Below, piece after piece: positions 34,800 through 43,021 of a DNA stretch of 64,000 bases (its first letter is position 1; every line of letters begins with the position of its first letter). The notes below the pieces were generated by a model. That model had not been told where the DNA came from and made no database searches. It was given only the letters and a program-made list of their open reading frames with translations. Source of the DNA: an uncultured Bacteroidales bacterium (lineage in GTDB: Bacteria; Bacteroidota; Bacteroidia; Bacteroidales; UBA932); contig ONDF01000005.1 of NCBI GenBank assembly GCA_900316525.1, positions 1 through 64,000 on the forward strand. The letters are read 5' to 3'. Made by a program: the position numbers and the translations under genes.

Positions 34800-35833
34800 T
34801 TCTCCTCCTTTTTCAAGCTCGATTCCCAATCGGCGGTCATGGCCGCGATGATGCGGTCCGTGTTCAGGGCGCTCTCGAAGGAATTCCTCCCTTCCGTCCG
34901 CCCGGTGCGGATCGCGTCGATGAAGTCTTCGGTCTCGGCCGTGTATTCCTCGCCGCGGAGGTTGAAGGCGACCGGATCGGTCACATCGGTGATATAGCGG
35001 AAGTTCCAGCCCTTCTCCAGGCCGAATTCCGGCTTGTCCTCCTTCACATAGATTTTCAGCGTGGTGGCATCGGCTTCGAGCTTGCCGCCGTCGCCCTGGA
35101 TTTTGACGGAGGTGGTCATCTTGCGCACGGTATCGTCGCTCCAGTTGACGGAAATCTGCCCGCGGAGCCCATTCTCGAGCACCAGCGAGCCGTAGGTGGC
35201 ATCATCCACCTCCTTGCTGAAAATGGAGGGCATCTGCACGCCTGCGCAGCCGGTCAGGCGGCTTCCCGTCACATAGTCGATCAGGTTGAGGACATGGGCG
35301 GCGTAATCTTCGATGCAGCCGCCGCCACTCTTCTTGTCCGACCGCCAGGTGCTTCCTTTTTTCTTCAGGACGACGGGGCCATAGGCTTCCCCGATGAAGT
35401 GGAAAGGACGGCCGATGACGCCCGCGGCAAGCAGCCGTTTCATCTCATTGAACGTGCCGATATAGCGGTTGTGATAGCCGACCTGGTTCACGACCCCTTT
35501 TTCCCGGGCCAGGGCGACCATCTCTTCTCCCTGCCCGACTGTGAGGGCGAAGGGCTTTTCGCAGAAGACGTGGCATCCTTTCTCCAGGGCGTATTTCACC
35601 ATCTCATAATGCATCCGCGTGGGGGTGATGACGTAGACACAGTCCGGGCGGACCGTGTCGATCATTTTCCGGTAATCGGTGAAGAAGGGGATGCGCGTGA
35701 GTTTGCCGAACCCGCTCTGGATGAGTCCGTCGGTATCGCAGACGGCGGCCAGTTCCACCTCGGGAAGGCCGCCCAGAATGGCGGCATGGCTGATTCCCAT
35801 CTTGCCGAGTCCAATGACAGCTGCCTTGATCAT
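34796..35833 (-). CDS. Gfo/Idh/MocA family NAD(P)-dependent oxidoreductase
   Basis: A 345-residue oxidoreductase. The Rossmann start MIKAAVIGLGKMGISHAAIL sets the start at 35833. EKPFALTVGQGEEM contains the family EKP motif, and GGGCIEDYAAHVLNLIDYV the active-site Asp/His helix. Members oxidise or reduce sugars or nucleotide sugars (for instance at C3). Its position in the polysaccharide locus, 5 nt after the GT26 gene, suggests nucleotide-sugar modification. Confidence 0.87.
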   Translation of the reverse strand: MIKAAVIGLGKMGISHAAILGGLPEVELAAVCDTDGLIQSGFGKLTRIPFFTDYRKMIDTVRPDCVYVITPTRMHYEMVKYALEKGCHVFCEKPFALTVGQGEEMVALAREKGVVNQVGYHNRYIGTFNEMKRLLAAGVIGRPFHFIGEAYGPVVLKKKGSTWRSDKKSGGGCIEDYAAHVLNLIDYVTGSRLTGCAGVQMPSIFSKEVDDATYGSLVLENGLRGQISVNWSDDTVRKMTTSVKIQGDGGKLEADATTLKIYVKEDKPEFGLEKGWNFRYITDVTDPVAFNLRGEEYTAETEDFIDAIRTGRTEGRNSFESALNTDRIIAAMTADWESSLKKEEK

Positions 35834-35838
35834 ATCCG

Positions 35839-36576
35839 TTATTTCTTGATTCTCAGTAATTTCAGCGCCAGGTGGCGGAAGAACACCATCTGGTTCGAGA
35901 TGTTCCGCTTGAAGATCTCCGGCCGGTAGAAGATTCTGACGAACCATTCCAGGCCGGCTTTCTGCCAGAATTTCCCCGGCCGGCGGGTATTCCCGGCGTA
36001 CCAGTCGAAAACGTTCCCCACGGCGATGCTGACATGGGCCTGCAGGAAGGGCATGTTGAAATAGGCCCACTTCTCCTGCTTCGGCGCAGTCATCCCGACG
36101 ACGAGGACGTCCGGCGAGAAGGAATTGACCGCCTCGACCATCCTCCGGTTGTCCTCCGGGTCGAATTCCGGTTTGAAGGGTGGGGAGTAGCTGTCCACTC
36201 GGACCGCAGGATACTCCACCCGGATGCGGGAAGTCATTTTCCGGAGTGTCTCGGGGGTGGAACCGAGAAGAAACACTTTCCCACCCGTCTCCTGCATCCG
36301 TTCCAGATAGTAGATAAAGCTGTCCCAGCCCGTGATCCGGTGCGCTTTCTTCCCGTATCGCAGCAGGGGCCAGAGCCCGAAATAGACGCCGTCCAGAATC
36401 AGATAATCGGCCCCCTTCAATGCCTGGTCCATCTCGGCATCTTTCTGGGATATCCCATAGGAGTTTGGGCTGATGGTATTGACGACCGCCTTCCCGTCCA
36501 TGGGGACACAGTCCAGCGATTCCTTGACCAGGGTGTAACCGTCAAAACACAGGCATCCATTCCGCTCTTCCATCAT
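35839..36576 (-). CDS. WecG/TagA/CpsF family glycosyltransferase (GT26)
   Basis: A 245-residue GT26 transferase. Signatures are TISPNSYGISQKD, LDGVYFGLWPLL, KVFLLGSTPETL and the family hallmark VVGMTAPKQEKWAY followed by SIAVGNVFDWYAGNTRRP. The enzymes add the second sugar to the lipid-linked intermediate, which fits its place 2 nt downstream of the initiating phosphotransferase gene. An amphipathic C-terminus (RIFYRPEIFKRN) probably docks on the membrane. Confidence 0.93.
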   Translation of the reverse strand: MMEERNGCLCFDGYTLVKESLDCVPMDGKAVVNTISPNSYGISQKDAEMDQALKGADYLILDGVYFGLWPLLRYGKKAHRITGWDSFIYYLERMQETGGKVFLLGSTPETLRKMTSRIRVEYPAVRVDSYSPPFKPEFDPEDNRRMVEAVNSFSPDVLVVGMTAPKQEKWAYFNMPFLQAHVSIAVGNVFDWYAGNTRRPGKFWQKAGLEWFVRIFYRPEIFKRNISNQMVFFRHLALKLLRIKK

Positions 36577-36578
36577 GG

Positions 36579-38006
36579 CTAGTATGCTTTTTCGTCCTGA
36601 TGCCGGAGCATCTGCCAGATGGTCGTGAGAATGATGGAGACGTCCAGTTCCACCGACCAGTGCTCGATGTACCAGATGTCCTTTTCCACGCGTTCCTTCA
36701 TCTCGGAGAGTTCCTTGGTCTCCCCGCGGCAGCCGTTGATCTGCGCCCAGCCGGTGATGCCGGGCTTTGCCAGATGGCGGATCATATAGTCGCCGATGAG
36801 CTCGGAATAGATGTCCGTATGGTGGAGCATGTGGGGGCGGGGACCGACGATCGACATGTCGCCCCTGATCACATTGAGGAATTGCGGCAATTCATCGAGG
36901 GAACTCTTGCGGAGGAATTCCCCGAACTTGAACACGCGGCTGTCGCCCTTGACGGCCTGCTTGGTGTCGGCGTCGGCGCTGGCGTGCATCGACCGGAACT
37001 TGTAGCACCAGAATTCCTTGCCCTCATAGCCGGTGCGCTTCTGCTTGAAGAAGACCGGGCCGGGGGAGGAGAGCTTGATGCCGATGGCGCAAATGATCCA
37101 GATGATCGGGAAAAGCGTGAGGAGGAAGAGTCCGGAAAACACGATGTCACCGGCCCGCTTGACCAGTTTGGCCAGCGGCTTGTTCAGCGGCTCCTCGTGG
37201 AGGCTGATGACGTTGACATTGCCCAGCTGGGAGATGTTCATCTTGCGGCGGGGATACCCCTCCATGCCGGGGACATACGTGAACCGGACCATCCGGCTCT
37301 CGCAGATGGAAACCAGCCGGTTCACAAAATCGGTCTCCGTGGCGGGATTCAGGGAGCAGTACACTTCCTTCAGGATGGAATGGTTGTCTTCCACATACTG
37401 GAAGGCCTTTTCCGGAGCGCCCAGGTTGGTGATTCCCTCCGGAATCTCCTTCGGGCTGGCGGTGAACATCCCGAGGACGTTATACCCCATTTCGGAGCTG
37501 GGCCCGTTCAGGAACTGGCATACCTGGCGGATGTTGGGGTCGGAGCCGACCAGGACCACGGTGTAGTTGTTGGCGCCCTTGCTCCGGAACCATCCGATGA
37601 GCCGGCGCATCAGCAGATGCCAGAGGGCATAGAGGAATCCCGTCAGGAGCGCCTGCAGGCCCAGGAGCTTGCCCTGGAGGACGAGCTCGTAAATGATGGC
37701 CATGAGCCCGTTGTACAGGATGAAGGTCAGGGCCGCATTCAGGATGGCGCGGTTCGCGATGTTCACGGCTGAACGTCCGCGTTCGTTGATCTTGATCCCA
37801 AGAAGCCAGGCGGCCAGGATGGCGCTGACAACCAGGAGAAACCAGGAGCCTTGCTGCTCATAGAGAGGCAAGTTGTTCTCGCGCACCATGCCCGTCCCGT
37901 ATAAGAGGAACAACAGGACCCCCACCTGGATGAGGATGTCTCCTACAAGCGTGGGCAACTTGTAGAACAGGGTTTCCTTGGTGGCGGTCTTGATGATGCT
38001 CAACAT
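36579..38006 (-). CDS. Undecaprenyl-phosphate sugar phosphotransferase (WcaJ/WbaP-like)
   Basis: A 475-residue polyisoprenyl-phosphate hexose-1-phosphate transferase that starts repeat-unit synthesis. There are four N-terminal membrane helices, a CoA-binding-like Rossmann domain (TVVLVGSDPNIRQ), a re-entrant helix (DIVFSGLFLLTLFPIIWIIC) and the catalytic bacterial-sugar-transferase domain with SSPGPVFFKQKRTG, KFRSMHASAD, LRKSSLDELPQ, GDMSIVGPRP and KPGITGWAQ. The ATG at 38006 follows a TAACTTTG promoter core. It is transcribed opposite to most of the locus. Confidence 0.95.
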   Translation of the reverse strand: MLSIIKTATKETLFYKLPTLVGDILIQVGVLLFLLYGTGMVRENNLPLYEQQGSWFLLVVSAILAAWLLGIKINERGRSAVNIANRAILNAALTFILYNGLMAIIYELVLQGKLLGLQALLTGFLYALWHLLMRRLIGWFRSKGANNYTVVLVGSDPNIRQVCQFLNGPSSEMGYNVLGMFTASPKEIPEGITNLGAPEKAFQYVEDNHSILKEVYCSLNPATETDFVNRLVSICESRMVRFTYVPGMEGYPRRKMNISQLGNVNVISLHEEPLNKPLAKLVKRAGDIVFSGLFLLTLFPIIWIICAIGIKLSSPGPVFFKQKRTGYEGKEFWCYKFRSMHASADADTKQAVKGDSRVFKFGEFLRKSSLDELPQFLNVIRGDMSIVGPRPHMLHHTDIYSELIGDYMIRHLAKPGITGWAQINGCRGETKELSEMKERVEKDIWYIEHWSVELDVSIILTTIWQMLRHQDEKAY

Positions 38007-38027
38007 AAAAGCGGGTGCTTTGCAAGG

Positions 38028-38035
38028 CAAAGTTA
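38028..38035 (-). promoter_or_regulatory. -7 promoter box of the minus-strand PGT-GT26 unit
   Basis: TAACTTTG on the minus strand, 21 nt upstream of the phosphotransferase ATG; the -33 region is weak. Confidence 0.6.
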
Positions 38036-38046
38036 GCATTTTTTCA

Positions 38047-38054
38047 TATATTTG
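38047..38054 (+). promoter_or_regulatory. -7 promoter box of the rmlA unit
   Basis: TATATTTG, 18 nt before the rmlA ATG, back to back with the minus-strand promoter in a 66-nt gap. Confidence 0.6.
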
Positions 38055-38072
38055 CTGACCAAACCAAGCATT

Positions 38073-38939
38073 ATGAAAGGAATCGTCCTCGCCGGCGGCA
38101 GCGGCACCCGTCTCTATCCCATCACCAAGGGAGTCTCGAAGCAGCTCCTGCCCATCTATGATAAGCCGATGATCTACTATCCGGTGTCCGTGCTGATGCT
38201 GGCCGGAATCCGGGATATCCTCATCATCTCCACGCCGTATGACCTGCCGGGCTTCAAGCGGCTGCTTGGAGACGGTTCCGACTACGGGGTGAAGTTCTCC
38301 TATGCGGAGCAGCCGTCGCCGGACGGACTGGCCCAGGCCTTCATCATCGGCCGGGAGTTCATCGGGAACGACACAGCCTGTATGGTGCTGGGTGACAATA
38401 TCTTCCATGGCGCCGGCTTTGAGGCGCAGCTCCGGCAGGCGGTGGCCGATGCGGACCGCGGGATGGCGACCGTCTTCGGCTACTGGGTGTCCGATCCGGA
38501 GCGCTACGGCGTCGCGGAATTCGATGCGGAAGGGAAGTGCATCTCCATCGAGGAGAAGCCCGCCCAGCCCAAGTCCAACTATGCCGTCACGGGCCTGTAT
38601 TTCTACCCCAACAAGGTGGTCGATGTCGCCGCCGCCGTGAAGCCTTCCGCCCGCGGCGAACTGGAGATCACCTCTGTCAACCAGGCCTTCCTGGCCTACG
38701 GCGAACTGCTCGTGCAGACGCTCGGCCGCGGCTTCGCCTGGCTGGACACCGGCACCCATGAGTCCCTCGCGGAGGCATCGACTTACATCGAGGTCATCGA
38801 GAAGCGTCAGGGCCTCAAGATCGCCTGCCTTGAGGAAATCGCCTACCGCAACGGCTGGATTTCGCGCGAAAAGCTCCAGGAAGTCGCCTTCCCGATGCGA
38901 AAGAATCAGTACGGTCAGTATTTGCTGGATCTCGCATGA
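38073..38939 (+). CDS. rmlA: Glucose-1-phosphate thymidylyltransferase
   Basis: A 288-residue enzyme for the first step of dTDP-rhamnose synthesis. [20 protein letters not shown] fixes the start at 38073; other marks are [57 protein letters not shown] and [11 protein letters not shown]. It completes the pathway with rmlD, rmlC and rmlB about 17 kb away. Confidence 0.97.
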   Translation: MKGIVLAGGSGTRLYPITKGVSKQLLPIYDKPMIYYPVSVLMLAGIRDILIISTPYDLPGFKRLLGDGSDYGVKFSYAEQPSPDGLAQAFIIGREFIGNDTACMVLGDNIFHGAGFEAQLRQAVADADRGMATVFGYWVSDPERYGVAEFDAEGKCISIEEKPAQPKSNYAVTGLYFYPNKVVDVAAAVKPSARGELEITSVNQAFLAYGELLVQTLGRGFAWLDTGTHESLAEASTYIEVIEKRQGLKIACLEEIAYRNGWISREKLQEVAFPMRKNQYGQYLLDLA

Positions 38940-40027
38940 AAAAGTATCTTCTCCTGCTGGCCCTGGCCTTTGCGTCCTGCACGGGTCCCGACGTGCTGAA
39001 TCTGTTCGTGGGCACCTACTCCGACGGGTTCTATGCCTATGATTTCGACCAGAAGGCCGGAAAGTTCCTTGGGGAAGGGCCCGTCGCGAAGGCGGAAATG
39101 CCCAACCCGTCCTACTTGACGGTCGATGGCAACCGGGTGTACGCCGTTTCCGAAATGTCGGACACCACGGCCTCCGTCTGGGCCTGGCGCTGGGGGGGCA
39201 ACGGTTTCGAACTCATCAACTCCCAACCTACCGGCATCATGCCCGGTTTCGACCGGGCGTCGGCCTTCCGCGGCGAAGACCCCTGCTACGTCTCCACCGA
39301 CGGCACCCTCCTCGCCGTCGCCAACTATTCCGGCGGCACGCTGGCGACTTACCGCATCCGGGAGGACGGCAGCATCGCCCCGCTGGACTCGCTGCTCGTC
39401 TCCGGCACCGGTGGCCCCGACCTGTCCCGCCAGGCAGATCCCCATGTGCACTGTGCCGTCTTTTCGCCTGAAGGCAAGCATCTGTTCTTCAGTGAGTTCA
39501 GTGCCGATGAGATCGGCCGTCTGGACGTGTATGCCGGGGGTGTGCGCAACTATTGCCGCGCCGCCACCCTGCATGCCGACTACGGCCCCCGTCACCTGCT
39601 GTTCGACGCTTCCGGCCGGCATCTGTACGTGATCGGCGAACTCTCCGGCGACATCACCGTCTTCGATTATGCCGATGGTTCCCTGACCGAGAAGCAGGTC
39701 ATCAAGGCCGACCGGATGGACGCTCGCGGCGCCGCGGACATCCACTTCTCCCCGGACGGCAAGTTCCTGTACGCGAGCCTCCGTCTCCGCGGCGACGGTA
39801 TCGTCGTCTTCGAGGTCGGTCCCGGCGGCCTGCTGAACTATGTCGGCTATACGGCCACCGGCCCCCATCCGCGCAATTTCAACATCACCCCGAACGGCCG
39901 CTATGTCCTGGTCTGCTGCCGGGACAACGACGCGGTCGAAGTGTACGCCCGCGACGCCGCCACCGGTCTCCTGACCTTCACTGGCGAGCGGCTCACTGTT
40001 TCCCGCCCGGTTTACGTGGGCTGGTAA
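38936..40027 (+). CDS. Lactonase-like seven-bladed beta-propeller lipoprotein (YbhE/Pgl type)
   Basis: A 363-residue protein with a lipoprotein signal ([15 protein letters not shown]). It matches the 6-phosphogluconolactonase-type propeller family: [81 protein letters not shown] and [16 protein letters not shown]. Its predicted location outside the cytoplasm argues against a role in the pentose phosphate pathway; a periplasmic sugar-lactone or binding role is more likely. It overlaps rmlA by 4 nt. Confidence 0.82.
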   Translation: MKKYLLLLALAFASCTGPDVLNLFVGTYSDGFYAYDFDQKAGKFLGEGPVAKAEMPNPSYLTVDGNRVYAVSEMSDTTASVWAWRWGGNGFELINSQPTGIMPGFDRASAFRGEDPCYVSTDGTLLAVANYSGGTLATYRIREDGSIAPLDSLLVSGTGGPDLSRQADPHVHCAVFSPEGKHLFFSEFSADEIGRLDVYAGGVRNYCRAATLHADYGPRHLLFDASGRHLYVIGELSGDITVFDYADGSLTEKQVIKADRMDARGAADIHFSPDGKFLYASLRLRGDGIVVFEVGPGGLLNYVGYTATGPHPRNFNITPNGRYVLVCCRDNDAVEVYARDAATGLLTFTGERLTVSRPVYVGW

Positions 40028-40040
40028 TAAACTGCAGATT

Positions 40041-41009
40041 ATGAAAGTACTCGTGACCGGCGCGGCCGGTTTCATCGGTTCCAAGCTCATGTACACGCTC
40101 AAGGAGCGCGGGGATGAGGTGGTCGGAATCGACAATTACAACGATTATTACGATGTGCGCCTGAAGGAAGGCCGCTGCAAGGCCTTCGGCATCGAGGTCC
40201 GGAAGATGGACCTGGCCGACAAGGAAGCCATCGACAAGCTCTTTGACGAGGAGAAGTTCGACAAGGTCGTGAACCTGGCCGCCCAGGCCGGCGTCCGCTA
40301 CAGCATCACCAATCCGTATGCGTACCTCCAGAGCAACCTGGTCGGGTTCCTGAACATCCTCGAGGCCTGCCGGAACTTCGGGGTGAAGCATCTCGTATAT
40401 GCTTCGTCTTCCAGCGTCTACGGCATGAACGCCAAGGTTCCGTACAGCGAGGACGACAAGGTCGACAATCCCGTCTCCCTGTACGCCGCGACCAAGAAGT
40501 CCAACGAGCTGATGGCCCACAGCTACTGCAAGCTGTACGGCATCGCGATGACGGGCCTGCGGTATTTCACCGTCTACGGGCCCTGGGGCCGGCCGGACAT
40601 GGCGCCGATGCTGTTTGCGAGCGCCATCTCGAAGGGGGAGACCATCAAGGTCTTCAACCACGGCGACATGATCCGCGACTTCACCTTCATCGACGACATC
40701 GTCGCGGGCACCATCGGCTGCCTGGACCACCTGCCGGAGCCGGATGCGAACGGCCTGCGGTACCGCGTGTACAACATCGGCTGCTCCCACCCCGTGAAAC
40801 TCATGGACTTCATCTCCGAGATCGAGCAGGCGCTCGGCGTGGAGGCGAAGAAGGAGTTCCTGCCCATGCAGCCCGGCGACGTCTACCAGACCAACGCCGA
40901 CACCGCCAAGCTCGAGGCGGAGATCGGCTACAAGCCCGTCGTGCGGCTGCATGAGGGCATCGGCAAGTTCATCGAATGGTACCGGAGCGACCTTAACCCC
41001 TTGAAATAA
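40041..41009 (+). CDS. UDP-glucuronate 4-epimerase-like SDR
   Basis: A 322-residue extended SDR. VTGAAGFIGSKL is the NAD-binding loop; the stretch DNYNDYYDVRLKEGR is characteristic of UDP-glucuronate 4-epimerases (CapI/LspL type); ASSSSVYG and SLYAATKKSNELMAHSY hold the Ser, Tyr and Lys; YFTVYGPWGRPDMAP is also family-typical. It would supply UDP-galacturonate from the product of ugd (44.3 kb). It is followed 1 nt later by the galacturonokinase-like gene. Confidence 0.9.
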   Translation: MKVLVTGAAGFIGSKLMYTLKERGDEVVGIDNYNDYYDVRLKEGRCKAFGIEVRKMDLADKEAIDKLFDEEKFDKVVNLAAQAGVRYSITNPYAYLQSNLVGFLNILEACRNFGVKHLVYASSSSVYGMNAKVPYSEDDKVDNPVSLYAATKKSNELMAHSYCKLYGIAMTGLRYFTVYGPWGRPDMAPMLFASAISKGETIKVFNHGDMIRDFTFIDDIVAGTIGCLDHLPEPDANGLRYRVYNIGCSHPVKLMDFISEIEQALGVEAKKEFLPMQPGDVYQTNADTAKLEAEIGYKPVVRLHEGIGKFIEWYRSDLNPLK

Positions 41010-41010
41010 C

Positions 41011-42183
41011 ATGCGCTGCGAAGACCGATTCTACGAAATCTACGGCCGGGACTACGGCGGCATCGCCTTCTGTCCCTACCGCATCTGCCCCATCGGGGCC
41101 CATTCCGACCATAACCTCGGGAAAATCACCGGCCTGGCCATCGACAAGGGCATCCACATCGTGTATGGCGCCAAGCAGAACGGCGTGGTGGAGATGTCCT
41201 CCCTCCAGTTCCCCAAGCGAGCGCAGTGGCACATCGAGAACGTCCCGCCCCGGAAGGAAGGGGACTGGGCCGATTACCTCCGCGGCGCCACGCTCTCGCT
41301 GGAGCGCGAGCACCGGCTGAAGGTGGGCATCTGCGGCGTCATCGAAGGCACGCTGCCCATCGGCGGCCTCTCTTCGTCGGCCGCCGTCATCATCGCCTTC
41401 CTGACGGCGCTGTGCCGCGTGAACGACATCCGTCTGAGCGCGCAGGAACTCATCGACCTGGCCTATGACGCCGAACTGAACTACGTGGGTGTGTCCGTGG
41501 GTAAGCTGGACCAGAGCTGCGAGGTGCTCAGCCAGGCGCATCACCTGCTGTACCTGGATACGAAAGACGGTCAGTATGAGCTGATTCCGGAGCATCCGGA
41601 CATGAAGCCCTACCGGATCGCCATCTTCTTCTCCGGGCTGGAGCACAGCCTCGCCGGGTCCAAGTACAACATGCGGGTCGACGAACTCCGCAGCGGTGTC
41701 TACGCCCTCCAGGCCTATGCCGGGATGGAATACGGCAAGTTCAAGGACGCGATGGCCCGGAACGTGCCGCGCGAGGTGTACGAGACGTACAAGGACCGCC
41801 TGCCGGAGCCTTGGCGCAAGCGCTGCGAGCACTGGTATACCGAGTTCGAACGCGTGGAGAAAGGCGCCGAAGCCTGGCGCCGCGGCGACATCGAGACCTA
41901 TGGCCGTCTCTCCTTCGAATCCGGCTGGAGCAGCATCCACAACTGGGAATCCGGCGCCCCGGAGCAGATCCGCCTGTACGAGATCATGCGGCAGACGGAC
42001 GGCATCTACGGCGGCCGTTTCTCCGGCGCGGGCTTCAAGGGCTGCTGCATGGCCCTCATCGACCCGGCCTATGCCGATGAAATCGCCGAAAAGGTGAGCG
42101 CGGCCTATCTGAAGGATTTCCCGCGCCTCTCCGACAAATACGGCGTCTATATCTGTGACAGCGCTGACGGATTGAACTTATGA
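41011..42183 (+). CDS. GHMP sugar kinase, galacturonokinase-like
   Basis: A 390-residue GHMP kinase. The N-terminal motif PYRICPIGAHSDHNLGK replaces the galactokinase signature GRVNLIGEHTDYN and closely resembles that of plant galacturonokinase. GTLPIGGLSSSAAVIIAFL is the ATP-binding motif, and FSGAGFKGCCMALID the C-terminal GHMP motif. Likely reaction: phosphorylation at C1 of galacturonate or a related sugar. The gene sits between a UDP-GlcA 4-epimerase and a sugar nucleotidyltransferase (4-nt overlap), which fits a uronate activation route; the substrate is inference. Confidence 0.8.
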   Translation: MRCEDRFYEIYGRDYGGIAFCPYRICPIGAHSDHNLGKITGLAIDKGIHIVYGAKQNGVVEMSSLQFPKRAQWHIENVPPRKEGDWADYLRGATLSLEREHRLKVGICGVIEGTLPIGGLSSSAAVIIAFLTALCRVNDIRLSAQELIDLAYDAELNYVGVSVGKLDQSCEVLSQAHHLLYLDTKDGQYELIPEHPDMKPYRIAIFFSGLEHSLAGSKYNMRVDELRSGVYALQAYAGMEYGKFKDAMARNVPREVYETYKDRLPEPWRKRCEHWYTEFERVEKGAEAWRRGDIETYGRLSFESGWSSIHNWESGAPEQIRLYEIMRQTDGIYGGRFSGAGFKGCCMALIDPAYADEIAEKVSAAYLKDFPRLSDKYGVYICDSADGLNL

Positions 42184-42959
42184 AATGCCTGATCCTCGCC
42201 GCCGGCTACGCCACGCGGCTCTACCCCCTCACCGAGAACTTCCCGAAACCCCTCCTGAAAGTAGGGGAGAAGACCATCCTGGACTGGCTCATCGACGACA
42301 TCGACACCGCCGGCCTGGTCGACCAGTACGTGGTCATCTCCAACCACAAGTTCGCCCCGATCTTCGAAGAGTGGGCGAAAGAGATTCCCGGTCGAGCCGG
42401 GAATGACGTCGGTCGTCATGCCCGACCGGATCGGGCATCTATCACCGTCCTGGACGACGGCACGTCGTCGAACGAGACCCGGCTCGGGGCCGTGCGCGAC
42501 ATCCAGTTCGCCATCGACACGCTGGGCCTGGATGACGACCTGCTGGTCATCGCCGGGGACAACGTGCTGGATTTCAGCCTGGTACGGTTCCTTGAGTACG
42601 CCCGGGAGAAGGGAACTTCCTGCATCATGCGGTACTACGAGCCGTCGGAGGAGAAGCTCCACAAGACCGGCGTCGCCCTCGTGGACGAGAACGACCTGAT
42701 CCTGGAGATGGAGGAGAAACCGGCGTGCCCCAAGAGCCATTGGTGCTGCCCGCCGTTCTATTTCTACCGCCGGAGCGACGTGCCGCTCGTGCAGGTGGGC
42801 ATCGACAGCGGCTGCGGCGTGGACGCTCCTGGCAGTTTCATCGCCTGGCTTTCCGCGCAGACCCCGGTCCACGCCTGGGAGATGCCCGGCCGGCGCTATG
42901 ACATCGGCAACCTCGCCTCCTACGAGGAGGTCCAGCGGACCTATCATGGCATTTTATAG
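42180..42959 (+). CDS. Sugar-phosphate nucleotidyltransferase with in-frame repeat insertion
   Basis: A 259-residue nucleotidyltransferase beginning MKCLILAAGYATRLYPLTEN, with FPKPLLKVGEKTILDWL, VIAGDNVLDFSL and MEEKPACPKSHWCC. It would join a sugar 1-phosphate, perhaps from the upstream kinase, to a nucleotide. Residues about 68-87 (reading IPGRAGNDVGRHARPDRAS) are not protein-family sequence but the translation of two palindromic DNA elements at 42382-42440. The frame is kept, and the extra loop lies between a helix (FEEWAKE) and a strand (ITVLDDG), so the enzyme may still fold. A terminator follows directly. Confidence 0.85.
   Translation: MKCLILAAGYATRLYPLTENFPKPLLKVGEKTILDWLIDDIDTAGLVDQYVVISNHKFAPIFEEWAKEIPGRAGNDVGRHARPDRASITVLDDGTSSNETRLGAVRDIQFAIDTLGLDDDLLVIAGDNVLDFSLVRFLEYAREKGTSCIMRYYEPSEEKLHKTGVALVDENDLILEMEEKPACPKSHWCCPPFYFYRRSDVPLVQVGIDSGCGVDAPGSFIAWLSAQTPVHAWEMPGRRYDIGNLASYEEVQRTYHGIL
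42382..42440. repeat. Head-to-head pair of palindromic elements (BIME-like), copies 2 and 3
   Basis: Element 42382-42407 reads AGAT, hairpin (ATTCCCGG, TCGAG, CCGGGAAT), ATGAC. Element 42415-42440 reads GTCAT, hairpin (ATGCCCGA, CCGGA, TCGGGCAT), ATCT. The two GTCAT heads face each other across 7 nt. The first is nearly identical to the element at 7562-7587. Both lie inside an open reading frame. Confidence 0.88.
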
Positions 42960-42991
42960 TCTCGCGCGTGCGTAAACGCGAGATTTTTGTT
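42960..42991 (+). terminator. Intrinsic terminator after the nucleotidyltransferase gene
   Basis: TCTCGCG (42960-42966) pairs with CGCGAGA (42977-42983), followed by TTTTTGTT. It begins right at the stop codon and separates the rmlA-nucleotidyltransferase unit from the next. Confidence 0.78.
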
Positions 42992-42998
42992 ACCTTTG
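42991..42998 (+). promoter_or_regulatory. -7 promoter box of the nucleotide-sugar dehydrogenase unit
   Basis: TACCTTTG, 23 nt before the ATG at 43022, immediately after the terminator. No good -33 element because the terminator stem occupies that place. Confidence 0.6.
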
Positions 42999-43021
42999 CG
43001 CGCTAATTCAGACAAGGTTAT

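Noticed and set aside
36579-38759. Long N-terminal extension of the sugar phosphotransferase gene back to 38759
   Set aside because: The extra part is antisense to rmlA with no protein-like features; the promoter at 38028-38035 and the first membrane-region ATG at 38006 define the start.
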